Source of the DNA: Hahella sp050299855
GTDB taxonomy: Bacteria; Pseudomonadota; Gammaproteobacteria; Pseudomonadales; Oleiphilaceae
NCBI GenBank assembly: GCA_050299855.1
Contig: JBNKWQ010000046.1
Location: 451,845-515,844 of the forward strand
Length of the DNA stretch: 64,000 nucleotides
Direction: 5' to 3'
Position 1 is the first letter of the stretch. Each line of letters opens with the position of its first letter. The notes under the pieces were generated by a model, which was given only the letters and a program-made list of their open reading frames with translations, was not told where the DNA came from and searched no databases. Made by a program: the position numbers and the translations under genes. Positions 9,156-17,914 of this stretch are shown piece after piece.

Positions 9156-9791
9156 ATGGCTGAACGGGAAGGTGTCATCAAATTCCAGCTGGACCATCAG
9201 TGGGGCAGGCTTCCTTCTGACGTGGTTATCACTGAGCTGGAAGAGACCCGAGCGATGCTCCTGTCACTGGGCTTGGTTGGGCAGGACCCAGCGCGCTATC
9301 AGGGATTGGGTTTCGGTAATTTAAGCTTGCGATACTTTTCGCGCAATGCGGATAGCAACGAATTTTTAATCACCGGAAGCCAGACGGGGCATCTATCATC
9401 ATTGACCTTGCATGATTATGCTTTGGTGTTGAAGGCGGATCTGGCATCTAACCAACTTAGTTCCCTAGGCGAAACCCGACCTTCTTCGGAATCTACTACC
9501 CATGCTTTGCTGTACCAGCTCAGTGGATCCATCAGAGCCGTCATCCATGTGCATTCTCCGGATATCTGGCAGAAGGCAGAAAAGCTGAGGTTACTGACCA
9601 CACCGGAAAATGCGCCCTACGCGAGCCCGGAACTGATTAAAGCTGTGACGGTCCTGTGGCAGCAACAGAATCTGCAAGCAGCAGGATTATTTGTCATGCT
9701 TGGGCATCAGGACGGTGTCATTGCTTTTGGACCGGATATTGCCACGGCTTTAGGCCGGATCGAGGCAGCTCTGGCTGCCGCAACAGACTAA
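9156..9791 (+). CDS. Class II aldolase/adducin-domain protein
   Basis: This is a 211-residue cytoplasmic protein with a class II aldolase/adducin fold. Recognisable parts are GFGNLSLR (the usual G-N-x-S substrate loop), an ITGSQTG segment, and PSSESTTHALLY with the conserved Ser/Glu/Thr/His cluster. AVIHVHS follows and would supply two of the zinc-ligand histidines. A third histidine downstream (MLGHQDGV) fits the family's metal site. The substrate cannot be told from sequence; relatives act on sugar phosphates such as fuculose- or ribulose-phosphate, or have unknown roles. It follows dcd by 42 bp and may be cotranscribed. Confidence 0.85.
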   Translation: MAEREGVIKFQLDHQWGRLPSDVVITELEETRAMLLSLGLVGQDPARYQGLGFGNLSLRYFSRNADSNEFLITGSQTGHLSSLTLHDYALVLKADLASNQLSSLGETRPSSESTTHALLYQLSGSIRAVIHVHSPDIWQKAEKLRLLTTPENAPYASPELIKAVTVLWQQQNLQAAGLFVMLGHQDGVIAFGPDIATALGRIEAALAAATD

Positions 9792-9878
9792 AATATTTAT
9801 CAATATGATGGGTGAAGACATACCAAACGGTCTGTCACCCAATCACTTATCTCACAGCCTTTTATAAAGGAAGCAGCC

Positions 9879-10478
9879 TTGGCATCAATTAAGCAATTCA
9901 AACAACTTGAGCAATTACGTGGCTGGCGTCAGTTGGTCTTCGTGGCAGCACTTGCCGAACGCGCTCAGCCGAATCTCACCTTTTTTGCCGATCTGCTTGA
10001 AGTCACCTTACCGTTACTGCCCACCCGTCTACTGGATGCCATCTGGCACAGCATTGAATCCCGCGAAGCCTTGAAAGTCCTGCCGCAGATAGAAGCTCTG
10101 GAATCACTGGATGAGTTGTTGGCCGAACATGAGGAATACGGAGCGCAACCCGCGAGAGATGCCATTCAGCAACTTCTAAATGTATTGGAGCTCCTGACCC
10201 GACCAGAAAAAAGCCTGGCTCGCTCTACAGCTGAAGCCAGCTTCCAGACCGTCACGACATTTGTGGAATTCAGTGAAGGCGAAGGGCTGGAGGACCATGA
10301 TCTTGTCATGCTGCTGGACCGTCACCCACTGGTGAAAGCGGAATTGAGCTTTCACCGGAAACTGTCTGAGATCCTGAAGGCCGCACCAATTCCGACCGCT
10401 ACGCTGCTAAAGGAAGTTCGCAGCCTGGCCGCGCAGGGTGGGGTAAGTAATATTGGGATCAGTCTGGAGGAGGAATGA
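9879..10478 (+). CDS. YjaG family protein (DUF416)
   Basis: This 199-residue all-helical cytoplasmic protein matches the YjaG/DUF416 family in length and in landmark segments. These are the LEQLRGWRQLVFVAALAER start, the ARDAIQQLLNVLELL middle and the GGVSNIGISLEEE end. The family's function is unknown. Translation most likely begins at TTG 9879, because AAAGGA lies just upstream and the first codons align with the family start. It stands alone between a possible dcd transcript and avtA. Confidence 0.85.
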   Translation: MASIKQFKQLEQLRGWRQLVFVAALAERAQPNLTFFADLLEVTLPLLPTRLLDAIWHSIESREALKVLPQIEALESLDELLAEHEEYGAQPARDAIQQLLNVLELLTRPEKSLARSTAEASFQTVTTFVEFSEGEGLEDHDLVMLLDRHPLVKAELSFHRKLSEILKAAPIPTATLLKEVRSLAAQGGVSNIGISLEEE

Positions 10479-10646
10479 GCGCTAACTTGAAGATTGTGCA
10501 AAGGTGAATAGGGGCTTAACCTAAAAATTGGAATTTAGGATGCTTTGCACGAACCTGAGTCCGTTGCGAGAATCAAGGTATCCTTTCCGAAGAATAAATT
10601 AGTGATCCTGCATTTATAGAACCAGGCGCGAACACGAGGTAACTTC

Positions 10647-11900
10647 ATGAACCTTTCTGAATTTGGCACCAAATTCACCCAGGAAGCCGGCATCAATTCA
10701 TTGATGGAAGATCTTGGCCATGCCTTAGCGGATGGCAATATGATCATGATGGGCGGTGGTAACCCAGGGTTGGTGCCGGAGGTGCAGGAATTGTTTCAGA
10801 AAGAACTGCGCCGGATAACGGATCAACCTGAGGAGTTTCGCAAGCTCACCGGTATTTATGATCCGCCTCAGGGTAAAAAACAGTTCATCCAGACCCTGGC
10901 CAGGCTTCTGCAGGATCAATATGGCTGGCCGATAGGTCTGGAAAACATAGCCCTGACCAATGGCAGCCAATCCGCTTTTTTCATTCTGTTCAATATGTTT
11001 GCCGGGCGTTACCCGGATGGCCGTCTGAAGAAAGTCCAGCTGCCGATGACGCCGGAATATATTGGTTATGCCGACGCGGGGCTTACCCAGGATTTCTTTG
11101 TCTCCAACCGCCCATCGATCGAAATGCTGGATGAGCATCGGTTTAAATACCATGTGGATTTCGACAATCTGCATATTGATGATGATATCGGTGTGCTCTG
11201 TGTTTCGCGTCCAACCAACCCAACTGGAAATGTGCTGACCGATGACGAAATGGCGCGCCTGATCCAGTTGGCAAAAGCGCATGATATTCCTCTGATTGTG
11301 GATGGCGCCTACGGGCTGCCGTTTCCGGATCTGGTGTTTACCGATGTGAAGCCTGTTTGGGACGACCATCTGGTGCTCTGCTTGAGCCTTTCAAAACTGG
11401 GGCTGCCTGCGGTCAGGACGGGGATCGTTATCGCCAAGCCGGAAATTATCAAAGCTGTGGCCGGTGTGAATGCGATTATGAATCTGGCACCGGGGAGCTT
11501 CGGTGCCATGCTGGCAAATTCCATGGTGGCCAGCGGGGACATTCTCAGGCTGAGTTCAAATGTCATTAAACCCTTCTATCGGCGCAAAGCTCAGCAGGCC
11601 TTTAAACTGCTAAGCACAGAACTGAGTGGCTTGCCCTATGCGTTGCACGAGCCTGAAGGGGCAATGTTTCTCTGGCTTTGGTTGCGCGATCTGCCTATCA
11701 GCAGCAAGGAATTATATGAGCGGCTGAAACTGCGAGGGGTTCTGGTGGTGTCGGGGCATTACTTCTTTCCCGGACTGAATGACGACTGGGTGCATAAGCA
11801 GCAATGCCTGCGTATTACCTACTCCCAGGAAGATGAACAGGTGGCCAAGGGTCTCCGGTTGCTGGCTGATGAAGTACGCAAGGTCTACGCTGGAAACTGA
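10647..11900 (+). CDS. avtA: Valine-pyruvate aminotransferase AvtA
   Basis: This 417-residue PLP-dependent class I/II aminotransferase makes alanine from pyruvate using valine as amino donor (transaminase C). The N-terminal MNLSEFGTKFTQEAGIN block and GGGNPGLVPE are characteristic of AvtA and separate it from other aminotransferases. The PLP lysine is expected in SLSKLGLPAVR, and the phosphate-binding/pyridine Asp region is IVDGAYG. The C-terminal arginine lies in the QCLRITYS region. The start is supported by a GAGGTAACTTC leader. The gene is monocistronic by position. Confidence 0.95.
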   Translation: MNLSEFGTKFTQEAGINSLMEDLGHALADGNMIMMGGGNPGLVPEVQELFQKELRRITDQPEEFRKLTGIYDPPQGKKQFIQTLARLLQDQYGWPIGLENIALTNGSQSAFFILFNMFAGRYPDGRLKKVQLPMTPEYIGYADAGLTQDFFVSNRPSIEMLDEHRFKYHVDFDNLHIDDDIGVLCVSRPTNPTGNVLTDDEMARLIQLAKAHDIPLIVDGAYGLPFPDLVFTDVKPVWDDHLVLCLSLSKLGLPAVRTGIVIAKPEIIKAVAGVNAIMNLAPGSFGAMLANSMVASGDILRLSSNVIKPFYRRKAQQAFKLLSTELSGLPYALHEPEGAMFLWLWLRDLPISSKELYERLKLRGVLVVSGHYFFPGLNDDWVHKQQCLRITYSQEDEQVAKGLRLLADEVRKVYAGN

Positions 11901-11942
11901 TCTATTTCATCTGCTCAGAAATCTGATCCAATTCAAATGGGG

Positions 11943-12800
11943 TTATTTCAAGCGAGGTTCAAATACCCTTCCCGAGACTTCCGCCGTTTGCAGGACGATC
12001 TCGTATTTTTCCCCGTCAGGTTCTACCTGCGTCATTTTTAGCAACAGGTAATCCTGATTCTGGGCGAACCATAGGCGGGTTTTGCGTTCGCTGTCCGGTT
12101 CACGAACCTTCTCAACGACTACGCAGGGAATTGCACTTGGTTCTCCAGGCAATTCCTCAGTACCTACCACAGCAAATACATAAGGTCTCAGATGGCCTTT
12201 ATCTGCCACCAAATAGCTCATTTCCTTTTTGCCGCCGGCCAGATCGAGCCTGAGTTGTAGCTGATAGCCGAGGCGGTCCAGAGTCAATGCAGGAATGTCC
12301 AGGGTGGTTGAATGGTTGTCGATATCGTAGCGGACCTGTTGGTGCCCCCAGTCAAAATCGGCCATGGATTCCTTGCCCTTGATCCAGCCACTACGCTGAT
12401 ACTGGTATTTCAGCGGTAGCAGTTGTCCGCCGTTCCATTGAAAGTGCAGGGTCTCGGAAATATCTACGATAAACGAGCTGACATCGAAACGATATTGCCA
12501 CTCACCATCTGCTAACGGTTCCAGAATGCGGACCGCACTACCGCGTATAGGAATGCCTTTCTTGTAGGTAGCTCGATACTCGGCGCGGCTGGGTGCCAGT
12601 GGCAGAGAAATCTTGCCTGACTCTTGGTTAGCGCTTGTGCTGGTGGTTAATTCAGGGGTGGCAGGAGCCATATCTGCGTGGGCCGTGAAAGTAAACACGC
12701 AACTAAGCAGGCAGGTGAGACCGAGAACGGAAATTTCTGAGATTCTTAAAGTGGGCCGGTTGGTCAAGCCGCTAGTCTGCCCGGTGTTGAAGAATCGCAT
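11943..12800 (-). CDS. DUF3108 domain-containing exported protein
   Basis: This is a 285-residue DUF3108-family protein of unknown function. The chosen ATG at 12798-12800 has AGAGG four bases upstream; the longer reading frame would need a TTG 33 bases earlier. An N-terminal hydrophobic stretch (VLGLTCLLSCVFTFTAHA) looks like a signal sequence, so it is probably periplasmic. The body starts with the family-like LAPSRAEYRATYKKGIPIRGSA and is beta-rich, with paired Trp/Tyr residues. It sits next to purN, a neighbourhood commonly seen for this family in Pseudomonas-like genomes. It converges with avtA. Confidence 0.85.
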   Translation of the reverse strand: MRFFNTGQTSGLTNRPTLRISEISVLGLTCLLSCVFTFTAHADMAPATPELTTSTSANQESGKISLPLAPSRAEYRATYKKGIPIRGSAVRILEPLADGEWQYRFDVSSFIVDISETLHFQWNGGQLLPLKYQYQRSGWIKGKESMADFDWGHQQVRYDIDNHSTTLDIPALTLDRLGYQLQLRLDLAGGKKEMSYLVADKGHLRPYVFAVVGTEELPGEPSAIPCVVVEKVREPDSERKTRLWFAQNQDYLLLKMTQVEPDGEKYEIVLQTAEVSGRVFEPRLK

Positions 12801-12905
12801 AAAACCTCTGGATGTCTGAGGATGATAGAACAACCATAGGCGCAGTGTGAGAGATGATCAAGTTTGGTGGAGAGGTGCTGGATGATCTAAGTGTCGGCGG
12901 GTCCA

Positions 12906-12945
12906 GGTTAGCCGGTAATCTGCTTTTTCTGATAACCGGCTAACC
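12906..12945. terminator. Strong stem-loop downstream of purN
   Basis: Arms GGTTAGCCGGT and ACCGGCTAACC pair perfectly over 11 bp and extend to 15 bp with one mismatch, around a 10-nt loop rich in T. It lies between the purN stop and the DUF3108 start. No U-tract follows on either strand, so it may be an mRNA 3' end stabiliser, an imperfect terminator or a protein site. Confidence 0.5.
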
Positions 12946-12957
12946 TAAAAGGGAAGG

Positions 12958-13629
12958 TCAGGCTTCTGTGTTGGCGATACTGATGCCGGATTGCGGAAGC
13001 ACTCTGCCATCCAATACTGCCTGATTACCCTGCATGGACAGGCGTCTTTCGGCAAACCAGCGCACAGCTTCCGGGTAGATCAAGTGTTCCTGTAACTGGA
13101 CGCGCTGGGCCAGCACTTCAGCAGTGTCGCCCGGCAGAATGGGAACTTCGGCCTGCAGGATATTAGGACCGCCATCCAGCTCCTCAGTGACGAAGTGGAC
13201 GGTCACGCCGTGTTTTCTGTCGCTGGCATCCAGTGCTCGCTGATGAGTATTCAGCCCCTGATATTTGGGCAGCAGGGAAGGGTGCACATTCAGCATGCGG
13301 CCCTGGTAGTGACGCACAAAGTCGGCCGTCAAAATTCGCATAAAGCCTGCCAGGACTAGCAGGTCAGGCTTATAGCCATCGATCAGGTCTTGTAAAACCT
13401 GATCAAAAGTCTCACGGTCCGGGAATGCTTTATGGTCGAGGGTGGTCGCTTCAATACCGGCCTTTAATGCCCGCTCCAGTCCGAAAGCGTCCGGCCGGTT
13501 GCTGATAACAGCGACGATATTCCCCGAAAGCCTGTTCTGGGCTTGGGCATCTATGATGGCTTGCAGGTTGCTGCCGTTACCGGATATCAAAACTACGATT
13601 CGGCATTCTGGCTTTGCTGGCTCGGTCAC
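12958..13629 (-). CDS. purN: Phosphoribosylglycinamide formyltransferase 1
   Basis: PurN transfers a formyl group from 10-formyl-THF to GAR in the third step of purine synthesis. The sequence begins CRIVVLISGNGSNLQAIIDA, the usual N-terminal block. It has the catalytic signature LAGFMRILTADFVRHYQGRMLNVHPSLLPKYQG (Asn-His-Asp type active site, the Asp coming later in EELDGGP). At 223 residues it is normal. It is 53 bp downstream of purM, forming a purM-purN operon. The spacer contains a 17-bp tandem repeat. Confidence 0.97.
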   Translation of the reverse strand: MTEPAKPECRIVVLISGNGSNLQAIIDAQAQNRLSGNIVAVISNRPDAFGLERALKAGIEATTLDHKAFPDRETFDQVLQDLIDGYKPDLLVLAGFMRILTADFVRHYQGRMLNVHPSLLPKYQGLNTHQRALDASDRKHGVTVHFVTEELDGGPNILQAEVPILPGDTAEVLAQRVQLQEHLIYPEAVRWFAERRLSMQGNQAVLDGRVLPQSGISIANTEA

Positions 13630-13670
13630 TACTTTCTATCCACCACTATTTTCTATTCACCACTACTTTA
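13627..13670. repeat. 17-bp tandem repeat at the purM/purN junction
   Basis: CACTACTTTCTAT, CACTATTTTCTAT and CACTACTTTA start at 13627, 13644 and 13661, giving a strict period of 17 bp over about 2.6 units. It begins at the first codon of purN on the minus strand and fills most of the purM-purN spacer, so it could affect purN translation. Confidence 0.7.
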
Positions 13671-13682
13671 GGTTGTACATTG

Positions 13683-14741
13683 CTATTGGGGTAGTCCCAG
13701 CAATTCAACGATCGGGATCTCTTCATTGTGCTCGGCAATGTGGCCCAGTTCGAACACAATTTCACCCGCAGCCTGCAACAGTTCTATGGCGCGGTCTTTA
13801 CTTTCAGCAGGGACTACAATCGCCATACCTATGCCGCAGTTAAAAGTGCGGAACATTTCTGTCCAGTCGACATTGCCTTGTTCCTGTAACCACTGGAATA
13901 AAGGCGGCAGTGTGTAGGCATCTGCATCGATAACTGCCTTCGCGTGGTTTGGCAGGACACGGGGAATATTTTCCAGCAGGCCACCACCAGTAATATGAGA
14001 AAGGGCATGAACAGGAGTTTGTCGAATCAGTTCCAGTAGTGATTTCACATAAATGCGGGTGGGCTTGAGTAAAGCATCACCCAGAGTACTATCGCCAAAC
14101 GCCACAGATAAATCAGCCTGACTGACTTCGATAATTTTACGTACCAATGAGTAACCGTTGGAATGTACGCCTGATGAAGCCAGGCCAAGAATTACATCGC
14201 CGGGTTTGACCAGTTGGCCGTCGATAATCTTGGACTTCTCTACAATTCCAACACAGAAGCCGGCCAGGTCGTAGTCTTCACCTTCATACATGCCGGGCAT
14301 TTCAGCAGTTTCGCCGCCGATCAGTGAGCAGCCTGCCTGCAGGCAACCTTCGCCGATGCCTGATACGACTGTCGCCGCGATATCCACCGAGAGCTTGCCG
14401 GTGGCGTAATAGTCGAGGAAGAACAGTGGTTCGGCACCCTGCACAATCAGGTCGTTGACGCACATGGCAACCAGGTCGATTCCGATGGAGTCATGCATGC
14501 CCAGCTGCATGGCGAGGCGCAATTTAGTACCGACGCCGTCAGTGCCGGATACCAGCACAGGTTCCTGATAGCCCTTGGGAATCTCAAACAGTGCTCCAAA
14601 TCCGCCAAGTCCGGCCAGAACTTCAGGACGACGAGTGGCTTGCGCGGCTCCCTTGATACGCTCTACCAGTGCATTTCCGGCGTCTATATCAACGCCTGCA
14701 TCACGATAGCTTAAGGAAGGTTTGTCGGTAGGTGCGGTCAT
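13683..14741 (-). CDS. purM: Phosphoribosylformylglycinamidine cyclo-ligase
   Basis: PurM (AIR synthetase) closes the imidazole ring using ATP in the fifth step of purine synthesis. It starts SLSYRDAGVDIDAGNALVERIK, has the ATP-grasp-like GTDGVGTKL motif, and carries the AMCVNDLIVQGAEPLFFLDYYA and GGETAEMPGMY blocks. The C-terminal ITGGGLLENIPRVLP is also typical. Length 352 is full. It is the first gene of a purM-purN pair and diverges from the DUF2066 gene. Confidence 0.97.
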   Translation of the reverse strand: MTAPTDKPSLSYRDAGVDIDAGNALVERIKGAAQATRRPEVLAGLGGFGALFEIPKGYQEPVLVSGTDGVGTKLRLAMQLGMHDSIGIDLVAMCVNDLIVQGAEPLFFLDYYATGKLSVDIAATVVSGIGEGCLQAGCSLIGGETAEMPGMYEGEDYDLAGFCVGIVEKSKIIDGQLVKPGDVILGLASSGVHSNGYSLVRKIIEVSQADLSVAFGDSTLGDALLKPTRIYVKSLLELIRQTPVHALSHITGGGLLENIPRVLPNHAKAVIDADAYTLPPLFQWLQEQGNVDWTEMFRTFNCGIGMAIVVPAESKDRAIELLQAAGEIVFELGHIAEHNEEIPIVELLGLPQ

Positions 14742-15005
14742 GGGGCGGTGTGCTCTCTGTCTGAGTGGGAAAGAAGGTCGCGTATTTTAGCAATTGAGGC
14801 CTGCGAGTTCTATTGCCACTGAAAACTAATTCTAATCCGCCGGTTGGCGATAAACGTACAGTAACTCTGGAAGGGGGCCCGAAGGTAATAAAAAGTCAGT
14901 CGATAAATACCTGGGCAGGGAGAACTCATAATGGAATTATTGGTGCGTTTAGATAGCAGAAAGTAACTGTCGTTTAATAGTGGCTGATCGGGAAATAGTG
15001 TATTC

Positions 15006-16229
15006 TTGCCCGCACTTGTGGCCGGTGACGACCATCGATCCCGCCTGAAAAGATTAACTCTAATCAAAGATTTGGAATTGGAAGTGACCCTCTTTCCCCA
15101 GACAGACATTTCTCAGATAAATCGGCGCCTTCTGTTGCGATTAATATTCACGCTCGCCCTGTTCAGTTGCCTGATGACGGCCAGTATTGCCTATGCTGTG
15201 AGCGTAGAGGGGCTCTATGAGGTTTCTGTGCCGGTGCCTGATCAGGGGCCGGACAGCAGACGCCAGGCGTTGGATGCCGGCCTGGAACAGGTGGTTGACC
15301 GGATGACCGGGACGCCGAACTGGCGAGATCTGTATCCTGCCTCAGAACTGCAGACCAATACCCAGCGTTTGCTGGAGCAATACAGTTATGATCGTAATCC
15401 TGCGGCGGATGCAGCTAACACTACTGCTGGCCAGGGGGCTGTTTCCCCTTGGTTGCTGAAAGCCAAGTTTTCCGGTGGTGCCCTGTCGCAGATGCTGGCT
15501 GAGAAGGGGTTACCGGTGTGGTCCCAAAACAGGCCTCAGACCCTGTTCTGGATTGCCCAGGATCAACGGGGCCGCCGCGACGTGGTCGCGGAAGGTCAAG
15601 GACAGCCTCTGGTCAGCAGCCTGCAGGCTGCGGGTAAATACTGGGGCTTGCCAATGCTGTTGCCTTTAATGGATCTGGAGGACTCCTCAGCACTGAATGT
15701 GTCGGACTTGTGGGGTTTTTTTGCCGGCCCGGTTGAGGCCGCTTCTGCCCGCTATCGGAGCGGTGCTATTACCCTGGCCAGGCTGTACCGGGACAATGCA
15801 GGTCGCTGGACAGGATCATGGCAGGTCCGGATCAATGGTCAGCAACTGCAACAGGGTGAAATTGAGGCAAACTCCGAGGCTGAGTGGGCGCATCAACTGA
15901 TGGCGAATGTTGCCTCCACGTTGGCGTCCAAGTATGCCATTACCCTGGACGAAAACTCAGCTAATGCGGTCAAACTGGAAGTCAACAATGTGAGAACATT
16001 CAAGGACTATGTAGATGTGACGCGTGTTCTGCAGAAACTGGCGCCTGTGAAGAGCGTCGAGCCCTTCTATGTCAGTCGGGATGTGGTGCGTTTTGAGCTG
16101 GCTCTGAGTACCTACCCTGAGCAATTGGAAGAGCATATGGCATTGCAAGAGCGCTTGCGTCCAACAGTTGCCGGAGCTCCACCACCGGAATTGGGGTATT
16201 GGCTGTACTATCATTGGGAGTCCAAGTAA
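15006..16229 (+). CDS. DUF2066 domain-containing exported protein
   Basis: This protein of unknown function belongs to the DUF2066 family, which commonly sits beside purM in Pseudomonas-like genomes. A hydrophobic signal segment (LIFTLALFSCLMTASIAYA) is followed by the family start VEGLYEVSVPVPDQGPDSRRQALDAG, so it is probably periplasmic. The reading frame opens with TTG at 15006, but a GTG at 15084 would give a more ordinary signal peptide; the start is unresolved. It ends YWLYYHWESK, and the last codons and stop are part of a 25-bp tandem repeat. The downstream phosphatidyltransferase follows after 157 bp. Confidence 0.85.
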   Translation: MPALVAGDDHRSRLKRLTLIKDLELEVTLFPQTDISQINRRLLLRLIFTLALFSCLMTASIAYAVSVEGLYEVSVPVPDQGPDSRRQALDAGLEQVVDRMTGTPNWRDLYPASELQTNTQRLLEQYSYDRNPAADAANTTAGQGAVSPWLLKAKFSGGALSQMLAEKGLPVWSQNRPQTLFWIAQDQRGRRDVVAEGQGQPLVSSLQAAGKYWGLPMLLPLMDLEDSSALNVSDLWGFFAGPVEAASARYRSGAITLARLYRDNAGRWTGSWQVRINGQQLQQGEIEANSEAEWAHQLMANVASTLASKYAITLDENSANAVKLEVNNVRTFKDYVDVTRVLQKLAPVKSVEPFYVSRDVVRFELALSTYPEQLEEHMALQERLRPTVAGAPPPELGYWLYYHWESK

Positions 16230-16283
16230 GTGCAGGCATTGGGAGCCCTAGTTGGTGCAGGCATTGGGAGTCTAAGTAGGTGC
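16212..16283. repeat. 25-bp tandem repeat spanning the DUF2066 stop codon
   Basis: CATTGGGAGT/C begins at 16212, 16237 and 16262, a period of 25 bp over nearly three units, each continuing with a variant of CCTAGTTGGTGCAGG. The first unit encodes the last residues and stop of the DUF2066 gene, so the repeat grew outward from coding sequence. Confidence 0.8.
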
Positions 16284-16386
16284 TGTTCAATTGAAGGCCG
16301 TTCGTCACTTTGTCACTAAAGTGCAATGCATCTGGTTTAGGGCTAGACTCTCCCTGATCGTCGATGTCTAAAGGAGATCAATACAT

Positions 16387-16953
16387 TTGAGTATCCCATG
16401 GCAGCATTTACCTAACGCGATTACCGTTATGCGTATTCTGCTGGTGGCACCTATTGCTTTTTGTCTGGCCAGGGAGTGGTACCGGGATGCTCTCTGGCTC
16501 TTTCTGGTGGCTGGGCTGTCTGATGGTTTGGATGGCTTTCTGGCTCGAACTTTTAAGTGGTCCAGTCGCTTTGGCGCGATTACAGACCCGCTGGCAGACA
16601 AAGTGCTTCTAGTGTGTGTTTTTATCGTGTTAACCATTAATGGGTTGCTGCCAATCTGGCTGACCCTGATTGTATTTGGCAGAGATTTGATGATCGTGGC
16701 AGGGGCATTAGCCTATCATATGTTGATTGGCAGTTATTCAATGCGCCCGAGTAGATGGGGAAAATTGAGTACGTTCACCCAGATCACCTATGCCCTGATG
16801 ATTATTTTGCACCAGGCAGGTATTGCCATGCCTCTGTGGTCTTTAGAAGTGGGGCTATGGATTGTTGCCTGTGCCAGCCTGATCAGTGGCGGGCATTATA
16901 TGCTTACCTGGGGACGAAAATTTATTACTGAACGCACCCGAGCAAAAGCCTGA
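16387..16953 (+). CDS. CDP-alcohol phosphatidyltransferase family protein
   Basis: This is a 188-residue multi-helix membrane enzyme of the PgsA/CDP-alcohol phosphatidyltransferase family, which joins a CDP-linked lipid to an alcohol. The full signature is present: D..DG..AR........G...D...D, read in SDGLDGFLARTFKWSSRF and AITDPLADK. It starts at TTG with AAAGGAGA a short distance upstream, and the first residues (IPNAIT-like HLPNAITVMRI) fit the family. Members at this locus next to hda are seen in Pseudomonas relatives. Whether it makes phosphatidylglycerophosphate or another lipid is not decided by sequence. Confidence 0.9.
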   Translation: MSIPWQHLPNAITVMRILLVAPIAFCLAREWYRDALWLFLVAGLSDGLDGFLARTFKWSSRFGAITDPLADKVLLVCVFIVLTINGLLPIWLTLIVFGRDLMIVAGALAYHMLIGSYSMRPSRWGKLSTFTQITYALMIILHQAGIAMPLWSLEVGLWIVACASLISGGHYMLTWGRKFITERTRAKA

Positions 16954-16978
16954 ATCCGGTGAGCAGCCAGAATCCTAT

Positions 16979-17689
16979 ATGAACAAGAACATAAAGCCTC
17001 CAGCTGTCAGCCAACTGGCGTTAAATCTTACCTCCCGGCCTGCAGCGGCCTTTGACAATTTTGTTGAACCGGAAGGCAGCAAAATTGTTGTCACTCTCAC
17101 CAGTTTTCTGGATGAGCATCAGGAAACAATCCTGTTTATTGCCGGCGATACCTCTACCGGGAAAAGCCATTTATTACTTGCAGCCAGTCAGTTGTTTGAA
17201 GGTGGCGAGGCTTTTTATCTGCCGTTTTCAGAATTGATCCATATGGGGCCGGGTGTTTTGGAGGGTCTCGAACAATGTCGGTTGTTGTGTCTGGATGACT
17301 TGGACTTGATAGCCGGTGATCCCGCCTGGGAAGAGGCATTGTTTCATCTGTTCAATCGTTGTCAGCAGCATCAGTGTCAGTGGATTGTCAGTGCGGTAAA
17401 CACTCCCGGACATATGGAGCTTAAGCTACCTGACCTGAAGTCCAGGATGAGCTGGGGGCTTTTGATAAGGCTGCCTGCCCTGGATGAGGCGCTGCGTCTC
17501 CAGGTACTGGAGCAGCAGGCAAGGCACTTCGGGTTTTCTCTGAGTGATGAAGTGAAACAATTCATCATTCGTCGTGCCCCAAGAGATCTGGGTACCCTGA
17601 CGAAACTCCTGTATCAGATAGACCGTGCTTCCTTAGCTGAAAAACGAGCGATTACTGTCCCCTTTGTTAAGTCCATTACCGGCTGGTAA
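16979..17689 (+). CDS. hda: DnaA regulatory inactivator Hda
   Basis: Hda is a DnaA-like AAA+ protein that, with the DNA-loaded beta clamp, promotes ATP hydrolysis by DnaA after initiation. I place the start at ATG 16979, because it puts QLALNL at residues 12-17, matching the beta-clamp-binding hexapeptide that Hda proteins carry at their N terminus. A longer frame starting inside the previous gene is unlikely. Walker A is GDTSTGKSH and the Walker B region is LLCLDDLDLIAG. The C terminus carries the AAA+ lid. Length 236 is normal. Confidence 0.93.
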   Translation: MNKNIKPPAVSQLALNLTSRPAAAFDNFVEPEGSKIVVTLTSFLDEHQETILFIAGDTSTGKSHLLLAASQLFEGGEAFYLPFSELIHMGPGVLEGLEQCRLLCLDDLDLIAGDPAWEEALFHLFNRCQQHQCQWIVSAVNTPGHMELKLPDLKSRMSWGLLIRLPALDEALRLQVLEQQARHFGFSLSDEVKQFIIRRAPRDLGTLTKLLYQIDRASLAEKRAITVPFVKSITGW

Positions 17690-17791
17690 ATCCATCGGGA
17701 TAGGGTTATTTATGGAAAGTCCAACTTCCTGTTGTTGCAGGATGGTATTGGTGTGGAATTATCCCAGGAGATGGGGTAAAACTGCGGTGGT

Positions 17792-17845
17792 CGTAACACA
17801 ATAGCTGTAGCCGTAACACAATAACTGTAGCCGTAACACTCAATA
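17792..17845. repeat. 20-bp tandem repeat upstream of parA
   Basis: CGTAACACAATA occurs at 17792 and 17812, and CGTAACACTCAATA at 17832, with CTGTAGC linking them, giving a 20-bp period over about 2.7 units. It lies about 50-120 bp upstream of the parA start, where a promoter or operator is expected. Confidence 0.75.
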
Positions 17846-17914
17846 ACCGTCCAGCAGCCTGATCATTTAGTTATCAGGTACATAAAACGAAAAATGAAAA
17901 GTATGGGGGATTCT

